Shown: piece after piece, positions 1 through 14,374 of the stretch
Layout of the letters: the number at the start of each line of letters is the position of its first letter
How positions within the stretch are numbered: position 1 is the first letter of the stretch
Assembly (NCBI RefSeq): GCF_028858725.1
Contig: NC_084771.1
Span: 6,166,915 to 6,230,914 of the forward strand
Direction: 5' to 3'
Length of the DNA stretch: 64,000 bases
From: Colius striatus
Lineage: Eukaryota > Chordata > Aves > Coliiformes > Coliidae
The notes under the pieces: model-generated
The model's database searches: none
What the model was told of the DNA's origin: nothing
The model's input: only the letters and a program-made list of their open reading frames with translations
Program-made: the position numbers and the translations under genes

Positions 1-3000
1 CACTGGCCATGGCTCAGCAGGGCCCCGGTTATCACCGCTGACTTACAGTTCCCTCTCTGCTGGCAATCAGTTCAGTGACTACCAGAGAATACATGTTAAG
101 CCTCACCCTGAAGACCCCAGTCCTGTGAGGTGCTGAGTGTTTGGTGTGGGAAGGAGCATTACAAGAGGCAGTGAAGAGAGGAATTACTCACCTCTTGTGT
201 GCGTCTCTTTTTCTGAGATGGCTGCATCATATTGCTGATAAAAACAGCTGCAGCTGCATTGCCTTCAGAGAAGCTACATTGATGTATGCTGATGCAGAAT
301 CTAGCCAGGTGTCTGTCTAGAAGCAAAAGCCCTAAAGCTTTAAGCCCTAAAGCTTGAAGGAGCAACATGCATCTAAAATGCAAAATATCCAGCATTAGTT
401 CTTGCCAGCCTCGTTTCTTAGGGGATTGTGTCGATGCTAACTTGGCCTGGACGTTCACTTGTATGGAAATCTGTGTCTTTCTCTTGGACAGCAATTCAGT
501 GGTGGGTTTGCCATCGCTGCACAGCTCGGTTCTGCATTCTCCCCCTGGCAGGGTTAGCCAAGGAAGTGATGGTCTGTTGGTTAGAGAGCACTGCCACATC
601 ACACGTGCTCACTTCTGCTTCTGCCCTTGCACTGCTCTGTTGGGTGATCTTATGCAAAGCCTATAGCCGTGCTTGGCCTTGATATTTCTCTCTGCAAAAC
701 GATGACGACAACGTTGAGGGCTTTTTGCTCAGACTTTTTTTGGGAGTGGAAAGTAACATAAAAGAGCAGAAATCTGTGTCTGCTCTTCATCCCTGCTGCA
801 GGAACAGCTCTGCAGCCCAGCTTTGTCACTCCAACAGCTGTAGCATAAAAGTAAAAATATCAAAGCCTGACATAAGGGCTCTGCTTAGGAACTCACAGAC
901 CATTATTATGGCAAAGGCATGTCCTAATAATACTCTGCTTCCAGTCAAAGAAAATACATGTACTCTCTGTGTATGGGAGTCTGACCTATGAATCTAGTTA
1001 CACTTAATAAGATGTAACAGTTGCTCAGGGGACTGATAATAGGATATAGAGTCTTTTATCTCTGTGTCATGTGTTGAAATCCAGACCAGGCCATTAGCAA
1101 TTAAAACACCTTACAATCTGATGTCTGTCCAGTGGCCTGTGCAAAATGAGCCTCAGCTCAGCAGCCACTGCATAAACTTTTGAGGTTTCAGGTTGTTGAT
1201 TATTTTTTCTCTTCTTTTCTTTTGATGGGAGAAAGTGTCTTTTGCAATCCTGTTCCTGCCTTCATTAGCACCATGGCCAGCTGTTTGTAGGTGGGCAAGC
1301 ATCCAGGCAGACGTGGGGCTGTGGTGTTTTCTTTCCCTAAAGATGATTTTCCAAATCAAAGCTGAAGTATGTTGGAGCAAGGCCTTTGGGAGAGCAGCCA
1401 GCACTAGCTCTACGCACGCTGAGTTTGTTTTGGGACTAAATACACAGTTGTGTTCTCTTGGCTTCTTAATACAGCAGCTATTTAGGAATATAAAAATAAT
1501 AGCTTGTAGAGATTGATGCATGGATTTCCTCTCTTTCTGCCTCTCACAGGAAAAATACTCCAAACATTTATTTACAAGGATTTATTTGAAAAAAGGGAGA
1601 GAACGAGGAAAACCTTTCCTTACTGCTGCTGTTTCATTCAGATACAGACATATTTGTGTGCCATTCATTTGGTAAAGTTTTATGTTATATGTATCTTTCC
1701 CATTCATTTATAGCTGGTAAGATTTTTCTCTTTTTTCCATCTGAAAACACCCAATGGGTGTGAAAGGCTCCGTAGTGACCATCCACCCTGAACGGGGGCT
1801 GTTTGAAAGGAGGTATTGCTTTTTCTGTTGTCAAAACAAAGCCACAGCAATGTTCACACACAGATGTTTGTGTTTGAGAGAGTTTTATAGCAGTGAGACC
1901 ATTGTTATCAGTGGCTGGTCACGCACAGAATTCAAATACCCTGTGAGCTGAAGCTGGGTTTGTAGCTTGCAGCTGAGGTCTGAGCGATCCCTCTCTGAGC
2001 AATAGGAACTGAGGCTTCTCAGGGGCTGTTCTGGTAGTCACATGCTACCAAGGTAATCTGTCTGGCTCCTCAGTCACCTGTGTCCAGCTGCTGGGAACAT
2101 CAAGGATTCATGGCTGCCCTTCCACGTAGGACTGGGAGCCTAGCACAGACCCTCCAAACCATGGCCACCTCGGAGCCAGCCTCCTGCTGTGTTCCTCACC
2201 AAGTTCCAGAGGAAGGTCCCATCTCTCCTACACTTACAGGCTCTTGTAAAACATCACCAGTTTTTGGAAGAAAATGGAAAGAAGAGAAGGAGAGGACACA
2301 AGTGAACTCCAGTTGCCTGGAATATCTTAGAAAAAGGGCCACTTTTAAGCAGCTCTTGAGCAACGTTTTCCCCAATGAAGATCTCAGTTCTGTGAGATTC
2401 CCTCCATCTGGGAATACTGCAGTGGCAGGTCCTTGCTCCTCTTCCCTCTCTATTGAATAGCACAGCTACTCCCAGTCATGGGTCCTGAGGAAAATTTGCC
2501 AAACGGCACTCCAGAGCAGCAGGGCTGAGAATCTCCTGCTTCCCTTTGCTGGGTACCTTTGGTAGCTTTGATTTCTTTCATTGGAGTTTACATCCCCTCT
2601 CAGACAACCAACAGCACTTTATCCAGGGAGAAGGAAACACAAAGCAGACTCAGTGAGCCAGCTGATGTGTATCGCTGTTGGGCTGCTCACCGTGGGTCAC
2701 ACCAATTAAAAGCCTGGCACAGCAGTCCCTGCAGCACTCCAGGAAGCTCTGCAATTACTTCAGTGTTACTTTTTTGTCACCTCAGGATCTAAAATTCCGG
2801 CCCAGATCTTTTGCCTTCATCAGGGTCAGACTGGATGGCAGCTGGGGATTTCTTTCTTTCCCAGACATACATTGTGATGTTCCAAAGACTGTCAAGTGTT
2901 TCCTTCTGTGTTTGTAAGGAGGACCCCTGTGCTAACAAGTGAAAACAATAGACAGCCTCCTTAAGTTTGTAGAGGGCAGTTTCTAACAAAGTCCTTTGGG

Positions 3001-3411
3001 TCATCTCTTTATGTAAGCACTGTCCTGGTTTACCTGCCCTGAGCTCCCAGATTCAGGTAGAAAGATTAGCTCACATGCAGCATGATGACTGCTGGAGTTA
3101 CATGAGCTCTTCTCACGTGAACAAGCCCTGCTGTACCTTAGACTCCCAGGAGGAATCTTGGAATCACTCAGGAACTTCTGCAGGCGTCAAGCTTGAGGTC
3201 CAGTCTTGCTTAAGTAGCTCAGTGGTGGCCACACCAAATCTCTGCTCCTTCTGTGCAAAGCACCTTAATTGTCTCTGTACTGTGCTTCCTCACTGGTCCT
3301 GTTTCACCTCTGCCATCTGCACCCCCAGACTCTGCACTGGAAATAAACTTTTCAAGAAATCCAGTAGAGCTTGATCCAAAGATCCCAGGTCATGTTGAAT
3401 GGCAGCACAGT
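1..3411. other. Gene-free unique sequence
   Basis: No exon, RNA gene or clear repeat is recognised here. Open frames are short, lack recognisable protein motifs and are not flanked by convincing paired splice sites. A small tandem duplication of an AGCCCTAAAGCTT-type unit lies at about 329-357, and CACGTG E-boxes are at 602-607 and 3114-3119. It is probably intergenic DNA upstream of NPAS2, although an intron of a neighbouring transcript cannot be excluded. Confidence 0.5.
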
Positions 3412-3640
3412 TCATAGAATCACAGAATCATAGAATCATAAAATGCTAGGAGTTGGAAGGGACCTTTAGAGATCATCCAGTCCAACCCCTCTGCAGAAGC
3501 AGGTTCACCTAGATCAGGTCACATAGGAACATGTCCAGGCAGGTCTTGAAGACCTCCAAGGAAGGAGACTCCACACTCTCCCTGGGCAGCCTGGGCCAGG
3601 GCTCCCTCACTCTCACAGTTCAGCTCCCTTTAAACGTGGA
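3412..3640 (-). mobile_element. CR1 LINE 3' fragment
   Basis: The fragment reads in reverse. It begins with tandem ATTCTATG-type octamers (complement, CATAGAAT), followed by the conserved CR1 3' block (GGAAGGGACCTTTAGAGATC), then the segment with 'ccctgggcagcctgggccagggctc' character. It is 5'-truncated, keeps only about 230 bases of 3' UTR and has no coding capacity. An apparent 64-codon frame inside it is not a gene. Confidence 0.95.
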
Positions 3641-5788
3641 AGAGGGCTATGACACAGACAAATCATCAGATCCTCATCAGCTCTTGGCCTGCTCACCTCT
3701 CTGCAGCTCCCTAGATGCTTGGTAGTACTACTCCATATGGATTAAGTGGACAGTCAAGCTCAAACATCAGCCGTATTCTCTTAATTGCACCAAAATACAT
3801 ACTTTTTTGTTGTGTTCTTATGAATAGGAAGTGATCAAAGCAAATGAATTCCAGAGCAGGGTTTTTTGCCCTCCACAGGGAGTGATTAACCTTTTAAATA
3901 CTAGACTTGTAGAAATGTTTTGAGAGCCCACAGCAGGCTATCTCAATGCCTGTTGCGTATGGCTATTGAATTGTTCCCCATGAAGCACCAAGTTAAGCGG
4001 TTTAGCTGGAAATTGGGCAAATGAGCCATTCTTGGGGAGTGTTTGAACGTGATTAGAGCATTTAGTCACCTCAGTCCCACATTTGCCAAAGCCTGTAGCA
4101 ACGGAGCAGTGAACACCGTGCTCTCTGCAGATGAGTGAGCACAGCAAGCCCTGAATGGCCTCTTCCCTAGATTGTGTGGCAATGAGGACTAAATTTATTT
4201 CTATTTCATCTGAAGCTACAGCAATTTTCCTCTCTTCTGCCTGCACCTCTCACCCCTTTCCATTTTGTGTTATATGATAAGGAGATTTGAAAAGGGGCTG
4301 GTTGCAGGGTTGATGTTGAGGGGAGGCTGTGCAGCCTGGGGAAGCTGCAGCTCAGATGCTGCCTGTGGGTGCTGGGAGCTGCATCTGAGCTGACGTGCAG
4401 CAGCTCAGGGCTGCCGGAGCCTCTCTGCTCCAGGGCTGGTGGGGTTTGTTGGCTGAGCAAGGGCTGTTAATCCTGGCTCTGTGCCTGGATCCCAACAGGA
4501 ATCACTGCATGGTGCCTACTGGAAGTATCCCCTGCAATTTTGATGTGAGAGCTCTTTTCCTGTGCCTCCTGTCCCAGGCTGGTGGGTTGTGCCCTTTTGC
4601 TGTTTCACTGCTGCCTTTTACCATAAACTTGTCTGGGCTTTGCCTAACGCTGTGTGGCTGGCTGTCTTATAGGAAATTATTTCAATCCTGTGTCCTTTGT
4701 GGCTCAGGGTTTTCCATAGGCAGGACACTTGCTGCAGCTCCTCTGACACAAGCAGCCAGGGGCTACTTAGCTACCCACAACTCTCTAAAAATAGAAATTC
4801 ATGGCTCCAAAGTACTTAGACACTTTTTCATTAGTGTATACAGGGAGTTTTCTCCCAGTCTATTAATAACAGCTCCAAAGCCTTAGGTTTGCCTGAGCAT
4901 TCTGGAAAAATTCACGTTTTCCAGACAGGGGCTGTTGGTATTTCTGTACTCTGAGATCAGAGCTGCCATCCTGCTCACACACTTGGTGATGGAGAGGGGG
5001 TGTGTGGCTCATGCACCCAGTTCTTTCTTTCCTATGGCCTGCTCTTCCACAGAGAACACAAAAGCAAGGAAGGAACCACGTCGTTTACTTACCTTTTGAC
5101 TAAGAACTGACCCCAGAGGGGGGGACAGGGAAGAAGCACAAAATTTGGATCTACATTAAAGTGTAGGAAATGGCAGGGAGAGAGGAAAAAAAATAGCAAG
5201 GAGAAGAGAGCACAGAAAGAAAGTGCCTTTTTGTTGTGAAGGGATTAGCCGAGAGTCAGCTTTCAGATGCTTTTTAAATAAGGCATTCTCCTGGAAAATA
5301 CAGATCCTGATCGATTACAAAACCCTCAGGGATTTTTGAGGTCAGAGCTCCCCTGGGAAAAGGGACAAACAAGACTGAGCAGCAGTGCCATTTGCAAATG
5401 GTCGTCTTACTTTTGAGTGAGAAATGCAACCAAAACATGTTGTGGAGTTTTAGTTTAGGATTCAGGTAAAAATGTTCTTTTGTTATTTTTAGGTGTGCCC
5501 CATGAAAAATGTAAAACAGGTTCTTTGAGGCTGGATAACGAGGTTTGCCTTGGATGGTTAATACAAATAACCACATGTAGGTGATATAAAGAGAAGGGGA
5601 TTCACATAGACCCATCAGACTCACACTGACAAGCAGCTGTACTGAGCTCCCTTCTCCCCTGTGTTGTGTAGGTGCTACCTGGGGGTCATTTGTGGCTCAT
5701 ACCTTTCTCAGAGGCTCAGGCCCTGAGCAGGAGAAGTTTTTCCTCTCCCTATTGTTTCCCTGATACTTTCCTCTGTGTCCTCTTAAAA
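3641..5788. other. Gene-free unique sequence
   Basis: Nothing is recognised beyond short chance open frames. The longest, at 4395-4886 on the + strand, has unremarkable composition and no domain I can name. No repeat family is recognised. Confidence 0.45.
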
Positions 5789-6056
5789 TCACAGAATCAT
5801 AGAAGGTTTGGGTTAGAAGGGAATTTAGAGATCATGGGCAGGGACACCTTCCACTCGGCCAGGTTGCTCAAAGTCCCATCCAGCCTGGCCTTGAGCACTT
5901 CCAGGCATGGGGCAGCCACAGCCTCTCTGGGCAGCCAGTGGCCAGGGCCTCACCACCCTCACAGAGAAGAATTTCTTTCTTGTATCTACTCTAAACCTCC
6001 TCTCAGTTTCAAGCCATTACCCCTTGTCCTATCCCTACATGCCCTTGTAAAAAGTT
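5789..6056 (-). mobile_element. CR1 LINE 3' fragment, divergent
   Basis: In reverse orientation, a degraded octamer end (tcacagaatcatagaa) leads into a diverged GGAAGGGA-type block. It continues into the 'tgagcacttccaggcatggggcagccacagcctctctgggcagcc' region and the 'aagccattaccccttgtcctat' region typical of CR1 3' ends. About 268 bases remain, with small internal changes such as 'catgggcagggacacc' replacing the usual 'ctggtccaac'. This points to a different or older subfamily than the copy at 3.4 kb. Confidence 0.92.
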
Positions 6057-9000
6057 GCTTTCTTGCAGTAACCCAGCCCTGAGGAATTTGCAGCAACTCT
6101 GCCGTGCAGAAACAACACCGCCTTCCTCTCTGTCCCTCCTTAATTCTCTGCTTGCAGCTGGAAAGGTTTACTTGACATACAAGTTCATTCCTAATAGGCT
6201 GTGGAAAAGCTGCTCTATCTGTTTGTCCCAAGGTAACCATTCAGCCTCTGCTCTGGCTCTGCAGTCCTGATGCTTATTTGCATTTTTCTGTACGTGGCTC
6301 TTTCCATTTCCACACATTAATCTTTCTTTGTTAAGACTCTACCCCACGCTGAACAGACAGGAGGCACAGATGGCTTGATGCAATTTTGGGGGGTTGTTTT
6401 TGGTTTTTTTTTACTCTTGAATTTGTACAGTTCATTGAACAGCAGCAATATTTAAGTTACATAAACCTTAAATATCTTTTCTTTTCAATGGAAATCGCCC
6501 TTGCTCAGCCTAACGCTCCACTAATCACCTTGAGCTCAAGAACATCTCAACTCTGTTTTCCTGTGTAGCATTTGATTGTGCTGAGGAAGGGACAACGCTC
6601 CTCCTGTGCTGTGAAATAATCTCAGGCTGCTTGGAAAAGGGAAGATTATTTGGTTCCCTTGAGGATAGTTTTAGGAGGATCCCTTGAGGGTCCCTTGAGG
6701 ATAGTCCTTTCCCCATGGCACTTGTTTTTAAACAGCCTCTATGCCACCAGGGATCAACTTCAGTGCCTGCTACAGGGTCTGTGTTTCAAACTATTGATGT
6801 CTGGTCAATGGAGATACTTTAGGTACCTGTGTACTATGGGCAAACACCTAAACTAGCATATGGAGTATGTGCTTTGAGTGTATCCCTTCTCTTTTTGCCA
6901 AGCAGGGAGATAAGAGGATGCAGTCCTGTGTTACTTGAGCTCAGACAGCAAAGTGCCTGGGGCAGCACTGCTTTCTGGGTCCAGGCCAGTGCCCTGGTTA
7001 GGGTCCCTTTGCAGGTGTTATCCCTGCAAAGTGATCACAAACAAGAGAGGAAGCAACCCAGCTGCTTGTACCTTCTCACAGAGGGCTGAACCTCCTCATT
7101 TCAAATCCCAATCTTGTCTCAGCCACGTGCTGCTCACTGGCTGGGCAGCGTGTTCCAGAGGTGGACCTGGTGTTTTGAGTCTTGCTAGAATTCCTTGTGA
7201 AAAGTTACAGAATAGAGTAAATGGAATAGAAAGAGAACAGAGTGGACTCAAGTGCTGTGGCAGTGATGTTATTCTGGTGCAGAGTAGGTGCCTGGGATTG
7301 CTCTTGGCAGTGCTCATCCCGCAGTACCCACCTGTGCTCCCTTCTCCACTCACGGAGCTGACAGGAGTAATTGGGACTGCTGCACTTGGTTTTAAAAAGC
7401 TGGTTAGAGGCTTGATTTATAAAATACAGATCTGTCACACTGATAATATAGATTTAAATGTGCTCAAGCTTTAAAATCATGTGTTTTGACTTTTTCCAAG
7501 GTTTCCTTTTTGGCAGCTCAGTTGCAGTGCTCCCTACGGGGACTTATTTAAAGGAGAAGAAAGGACATAATGTACTTACGAGTGTAAATGATGTTTATTC
7601 CCCTGAATGGAATAAGTGGCAAACCCAGAGGGGGAATACAGTAGGCTCATAACTAGGTACTCTTCACTTTCTTTCCAGCAATTAAGATGAAGTTTTTACC
7701 TTCCCGTCAGTCCTGCCATACAATAATACTGGATATTCGTGTAGCTTTTACACTAATAGCAGAGAGTGAAGGCACTTATCCCAGCTCTGAAATATGGAGC
7801 CTATTAAAATGGGATTGAAAGTATTTAATAGCAATTGTGTTTTCTATTTGTATTCAAAAATGGATAGCTTGGTTATATGGGGCAAATTCCAATTAGTTCA
7901 GCTGAAGTCACAAAGCCCAAATTTATACCCTCACAAACACAAAATCAATCTCTCTCCAAAGTGTTCTCAGAAAGTTGACTCAAGTTTCTTGTTTCTAGAT
8001 GAGTTACATTATTTCAGAGGAAAATTTTTACATATACAGAGAAAGAGAGAGATTGAAGGAGAGAGAGTTCCTCTTTCCTGTCCTACAGCCCCAAGAGGCT
8101 GGACAAGATCAGGGCCCGGAGCTAATGCAAGGACCGGACCTGGAATGGTCCAAGATCGATGCAGGTCCCAGTGCAGGGTTGATCAGTCCCTCCATGCTGC
8201 TCATCCATTCATCTGAGCCAGCATGACATGCTGCCAGCTGCTGCTGCTCCAGCTCTGCAAAGAGCTTTCATGAGAAATTGGCTGGTTTAGCCACAGTCTG
8301 GTCCTCTGCCCACCACAGGGCTGCTGGGGCTCAGTCCCTTCTTCATGTGCCCTGCAGCTCATCTCAGTTGTTGTGGCATACTCTGTCTGTCAGCCTGAAC
8401 TCTGCTTGTACCCTTCCCCTTCTGAGCTTAGAGATCCATGTTTTGGCACATCCTCTTGAACAGCTTCAACCAAGTGTGAAAGGAGGCACAGTGCTGCAGT
8501 GCCAAGGGATTCCCAGCAGCAGACGTGACCCTGCAGGTTCCCATACAGTTGGGTTGGCATCAAGGCTCAACTCACTCTTTTGTTAAACATTAGGGTCTGT
8601 CTGCAGCTCAAGGATGCTGACTGCATGTAACTAGCCTTGCTTGGGATAGATGAAGTTCTGTCCTTCTCAAGTGGTGACTGAGATCTATACTCCTTTCTGG
8701 CCAGTTTGCAGAAGGTTGTTTTTTCACATAGTGACCAGCTTACAGGCCTTCTTGTTCAGTTTTGACTTAAGCACTGAAGCTCTCACACCAGTCCCTGGTT
8801 ACAAGAATAACAGTCACGCTCAGGGCCATGTTTTCCCTTCTGCTCTGCCATGAACATGGGAAATCCAGCCCCAAGGCATGAAGAAGGGGTGACACTGATT
8901 TCACCAAATGCCTCCTCCTCCTCCCATTCCCTGACCCCTACCAGCCCCTCTGTGCAAGAGCAGGATATGGGTTACTGAGTGGAGGGGGTTGGCAAGAAGG

Positions 9001-12000
9001 GACCAGAGCCATCAGGCACAGGGGGATTTTCCTCTGAACCTCCCCATGAGATTTAACTCTGAGCCCAGCAGCAATAACTCCAGTCCTTACAGCTCTCCTG
9101 CTGCTGGAAGAAAGCAGAGTCACAGTTCTAACTGAAAGGTTCCTATAGGTGGGCTGGAGCTGGTGCTGGCAGAGAGTTGGGGTGTCCCTGCAAAGGCTGT
9201 TCTCAGGGCTGGCTACATCCTGCTGATGCAGTGCCTCTCCTCCAGCCCTCAGCTGGATTAACCATCAAAACAATACCAGAAAAGGCTTCTGCAGCCTTGT
9301 TAGGCACAGCCCCAAGGGTGCTGGGGATGATGCAGAGTGCTCAGGAATGGCTTCAACTCTCTTTTACATCTGTGTGGGATATTTGGGTTGCTTTTTACCA
9401 TCAGCAGCTGAGAAAGAGCTGGTCCATCTGGCTTTGCATGTTTCCATCTTCATGGTCACAGCTAATCGCCGCTCCAGTCCCTGTACAGCTCACTGAGAAC
9501 CTGATTAAGAGATGACATATTTTGCTGCCAGGTCATCAGAGAGAAGGAAAATGAAGATATTACCAGTGTTCTCATGTGTTCTCTCTAAGGCAGTGAGTAC
9601 TTGGGCTATGCTAAAGCCCACACACACTGCTTATGTCTTTTACCTACCTGCTTTAATACCTGCCTCTACTGAGAAAAGACCAGGGGAGGGAAAGAAGACA
9701 CAAGTTACCCTTCTGCCTGATGAAGTCCAGGCAAGAGACTTGTCCTCCAATGAGGGATGCTCACATGCTGCAAAGGTGCTGCTTCCAGTAGTCTGCATGC
9801 AAACGCTTTTGAAAGCTACCGGGCTGAAAAGCCTATGGACAGAAATTCAGTTCTCTTCCTGCTCTGTTACTTACCTTCATGATTTATGCTAAGAAAAAAG
9901 AGACAATTGGGGCAAGAAACACATCTTAAACACTAAAAGTCAAAAGGAATAAATGTAGCCCAGGAAGGGGCTACAACACAGCTGGGGCTGAATCTTGACA
10001 TCTTTCCCCAGACAGATTTCTAAGTCCCTGCAAAAATATTGAGCTATTCTTTAGTCAGACTGCTTCTCTAGGAAGGCAACACAGGAAAGGGAGATGTTCC
10101 TTCCCTTTCCAAATTATAGAACCAAAACATGCTCTTTTTGTGCAAGCTGACTAGGAACGTTTTGCAAGGCTGCTACTGCAAATACTGCTTGAAAAGAGCC
10201 TCCAAGCTTTGGTCATATATGTATCTATTTTCAGTTCATTATGATTTGAATACACAGCACAACAGGTGCAATGCACGTTTCAGAATAAAGTGCACCATCA
10301 AAGAACAATCTCCTGCCCATCACAGAGGGGCTGTGAAGATAAGGAAGTAAACTCACTTGCAATTGTTCTTTTACAGCAAGTGCTGGTATGTTTTTAAGCT
10401 ACTCTCAAGCCTGTTAAATAACTGGCCATCTTTTAAGCTGAGGCACCCTGGAGTGTAGGAGGCAATAATTCTCAGGGGGGATTGAACACAGTTATGTAAA
10501 ATAATCTGAAGCCATCCTGGTTGCTCCATAAAGATTATAATTGAGGGGGGTTGTTTTTTTTAATATCTGCTATCATCAGTTGATTTTTCTTTGCAACAAA
10601 ACAAAACAAAGGTCTCGTTCTCATTTGTTTGAGAAGCAGTTTCTGTTCCTCTTGAAAAGAGGAAGGGGGTTCGGACAGGCTGCTGAATGTGCTGCCGTGA
10701 GTCTGGATATTTATGACCCTGAATATCTTTTGAATAGTAATTTTTAACATCTGATTAATCTTCCATTCTGTTTGAGTAGAGAAGCACCATCATGCTGGGC
10801 TGGGTACAAAAGGCACTCGGTACTCACTAACCAGCATTCACCCTACACAAAGGCTTCCAACAAAACCTCTCACGTTGGGTTTCAACCTTCCCAGCTGGGA
10901 GGTTGGCAACTGCTTAACTTAAAGTTAGGGGACCAGATTCTTCTTCATAGGAGCCCATGACAAATAGATTTTAAAGGAACCTTCCAGCATCCTAAAGCAT
11001 GTTTGGGATTCACACAGAGCCCATCCTATGCACCTTGCACAAACCGTGCCTTTGCAGCCCAGCCTGGGAGGCAGTGGGATGAGGATGGCACCTCTGGACT
11101 GAGCTGGACCTTCTGTACTTTGTTACCTTTTGGTTTAACCAATTTCTCTCCTTTCCTACCTACCATATGTCTTATGCTCTCATGTTCATCCCTGCCCTCC
11201 ACATGACAAGTTTGTGTATATCCTGGATGAAATTGTTTTCATATTACCCTGGCTCTGTCACAGGTTAAGGAGTAAATCCATGGCCACGCTGGCTGGCTGT
11301 GGTGGGAGTTGGGCTTTCTGTGCCATTTCATGGCTAAACTGCAATGGCAAGAGTGGAGGGAACACTATGGAATATATTAACTGGTACCCCCTTTTTTAAT
11401 GAAGAGAGTGATATTTAGCAGGTCTGAATATCCGTGTTGCTGCTGGTGTTTTATTCCACCATAACTAAAGCAGAACTTCTCACAGATGATTGTGTTTGGG
11501 GTCACTTGGATGCCCTGCAATATGTTCACATATTTTCCACTGCTGAATGAAAAGGAGAAAATGAGTATGATACTTGTTGTAGGTGTCTGCCTTGCAGATG
11601 GTCTAGATTTCTGCAGAGCTGCTTCTCTGGTACGTGGGGCTTTCAGGTTTCACTATTGATTAGAGTGGTTGCTTTTCTAATTAAAAGAATTCCCGAGTCT
11701 AACTATTGACTTGAGCAGTAAATGTGCTGGGTTATTAAAGATAAGAGGCTTTAGTCAGAAAATGTTACCCTCTCTCGGAAAAGAGGTCAGTGTAACTCGA
11801 GTAAAAGAGTGTCCTAAAAATCAGAAAAACAAGCGAAAGAAACAAGAAAGTAGGAGCCAGGCAAATGCTGCTTATGTAATTACAGCAAGGCAAGTAGGAC
11901 AGGGCAGAGAGCAGGCAGTCATGCTTGGCTTTTGCATGCCCACTTCTCAGGGCAAGGTACAACTGCACGTGTGATTCGTGTTCCTTCTGTACAGGGGCCT

Positions 12001-14240
12001 GATCTCACTCAGCAGGGGCTGTGTGATTAAAGAGGGAGCAAATGTAGGCAGCTGTCGTGAAACGACAGCAGCAGGGAAGTGTGTTCCATTGGGATGAGCT
12101 TTCACAGGGCTTCAGCGTTACAACTGCGTGTGGTAGGTCAAAGGAGGGGTTTGAAGGTACACTCCAATACCTTCTCTTACATATTTCTTCTCAGCTCTTG
12201 GCACACATCCCCAAAATATTACAACAGCTCAACCATTTCTGTTATCGAAAACAGAATTGTCTGCAATGAGGCTGAAGTCACTTGGCAGCCATCCATGCCT
12301 TGCCCAACAAGCTGCTTGTCCTTGGTGAGACATGGGCCCTTCCATGCAGGCTTCACCAGAGAGTCAGAGCTGGAGCCTCTGAAGGAGCCTCTCTCCCTCC
12401 ACAGTTCCTAGAAAGGAGCCTACACAATGAGTGTAGGAGTAGCCAGGAGTAAACACCAAGCTCTTAAATAACTGAAGTCAGCTGAGATGAATCCTGCCCT
12501 GGGGAGCCTGGATTCCTTAAGGGAATACATAATTGCCCTTGCTGGAAGTTGTTCACACCTCTGGGCACAGGTCTTGTAAGTGGTTCTCAACAGTATAGTG
12601 GTAGTTACAGGATTTACAGTATTTTATTTGTATACTCGTACATCTCCTGGGGCCATGAAGTTCCTGCTTCCAAGTGTCAATAGACAGGTATGCTGCTGGG
12701 CAAACAGAAACGAATGTTCATCAGCTGTGGAGACATAAACAGCTGGCCTTGGCACTGGTGGTGCAATTTGTAGGTCTGCTTGGTCTCAGGGCACGTGGTG
12801 GCACTGGCTCCCTTCAACGCTGAACAAACACAGGGTGGAAAAGCAGTCAGGACCTGCAGGAGTGTTGGGCATAAGGCAAGGCAGGAGGCTGAGAGGATCC
12901 AGTGAGCAATGGGAGAAATGCAAGATGACCACAAAGTTCAGCCAGGGTGGCTCCAAAGGACCATAGTAAGCATTTGTGGTGCAGCCTGCTTCTGAAACAC
13001 ACTCTTTCCCACTTGGCACCAGGATTGCTAACAGTAAGGCATTTATAAACATGCACACTTACAGACCCACGTGTGGAAAGAGCAAATGTGTCTTGGGGCC
13101 TGCTCTCTTCACCTCAATAACTGGTTTGGGGTCTTTTTTCTTTTAATTCTTCAATTTTTTCAACTTTCCTGTGCTTTTCGAGAGCTTTTCCTTACATCAG
13201 ATGACTTTTTCCACTTCCTTGTATAAATTTTACCCTTGTCTCGAGTCCTGAAGTATTTATAGCTCAATGGCACACATAACCATTGGGCATACAGTAATTT
13301 CTCTTTGAATATTTTCCATATCTCTCCTGTGTGCTTTTCCACCCACACATGTTCTACTGCCTTATCCTGAAGGATGTCTTTATTCCTCCTTTATACTTTT
13401 GGTTCCTCTATTGTTTTTTTCATGCCTTTCTTCTTGATGGGTTGGGTGTTTTTTGCACATCACATAGCTTGAAAAAAACTTCTCCCTTCAGTCTCTTTGA
13501 TTGAACCACATTCTATTCATCTGATATGCACACAGACTGAAATTCGGTCCTGAGTAAGAGAATGACCTACCTGCTGCAAGGAATCTATTTTGGGGGATTT
13601 TTTGGGACAAAGGCCTCAGATTGGCCTCCACAGAGGAATTCACCCACAGACGGATCACACTAGCCATGGCACAGCTGTGACCTTTAGAGTTGTAATGGTA
13701 TCTTGATCTTTTTGTTGCTGGCATTTTCTTTCCTATGGTATTTTTGCACCAAAGCAGAAAATGGAATTATTGTGGTTTTCAAATATTGACATAATTTCTC
13801 TCATGAAAGAGTAAGAATGATAGTGATTCCAATTGTGTGGTTACTTTCCTCCTGTTTTTATTTAGCCCTGTAAGGTAACACAAAGGGAACAGCTACCTGT
13901 GGCAAGCACTTAGCTTTTTGTTTCAGTATGGACTAATATAGTCATGGTTCAAAGGACAAAGATGAGAGGGCAGGCTCACAGGATTGAAAGCAATGACTCT
14001 TAACAAGACTGAGTCACGGTTAAATAGCCACAATGCAGTGGTTAGAAGGAATACAGTCTGGGGTGTTGTTACATTACTTCTGTTATTTGGTGCTCATGGC
14101 AATGCTGATGTAAGCTTTCCTTTAATTCAAGAAAGATGATGAAAAGCCAGAGCTTTTCAGAGTGACAGGAAAATATGTATGTTGGTGAAGGACTCCAAGC
14201 CATAACAAAGGAAGGGCTTAGGGATGACCTGACTGTAGTC
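6057..14240. other. Gene-free stretch with simple internal repeats
   Basis: About 8 kb with no exon or transposon I can support. It contains a short tandem repeat of a TCCCTTGAGG unit near 6654-6710, a GA-rich purine run near 8035-8070, and CACGTG E-boxes at 7124-7129, 11966-11971, 12792-12797 and 13068-13073. Open frames here are short and have no recognisable family. Confidence 0.45.
6654..6710. repeat. Short tandem repeat, TCCCTTGAGG unit
   Basis: Three copies of TCCCTTGAGG lie within about 55 bases. The first and third are followed by the same GATAGT extension, and a diverged GGATC spacer sits between. No function is evident. It is probably a small replication-slippage duplication. Confidence 0.75.
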
Positions 14241-14374
14241 TCGAGGTACTGGACAGAGTCCAGAGACGGGCAATGGAGCTGGTGAAGGGTCTGGAGCACA
14301 AGGCTGATGAGGAGCAGCTGAGGGAACTGGGGGTGTTTAGTCTGGAGAAGAGGAGGTTGAGGGGAGACATGATC
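14241..14374 (+). mobile_element. CR1 LINE, 5' part of an interrupted copy
   Basis: Forward-oriented CR1 sequence from the end of ORF2 and the start of the 3' UTR. It includes 'gtccagagacgggcaatggagctggtgaag', 'gaggagcagctgagggaactgggg' and 'ttgaggggagacatgatc'. It stops abruptly after GACATGATC at 14374. The expected continuation (ACTCTCTACAACTATCTGA) resumes at 14489, after another CR1 fragment. The two halves are one element split by a later insertion. Confidence 0.9.

Noticed and set aside
2080..2460. 126-codon + strand frame
   Set aside because: It has no motif, no flanking splice signals and ordinary composition. A frame of this length is expected by chance in 64 kb.
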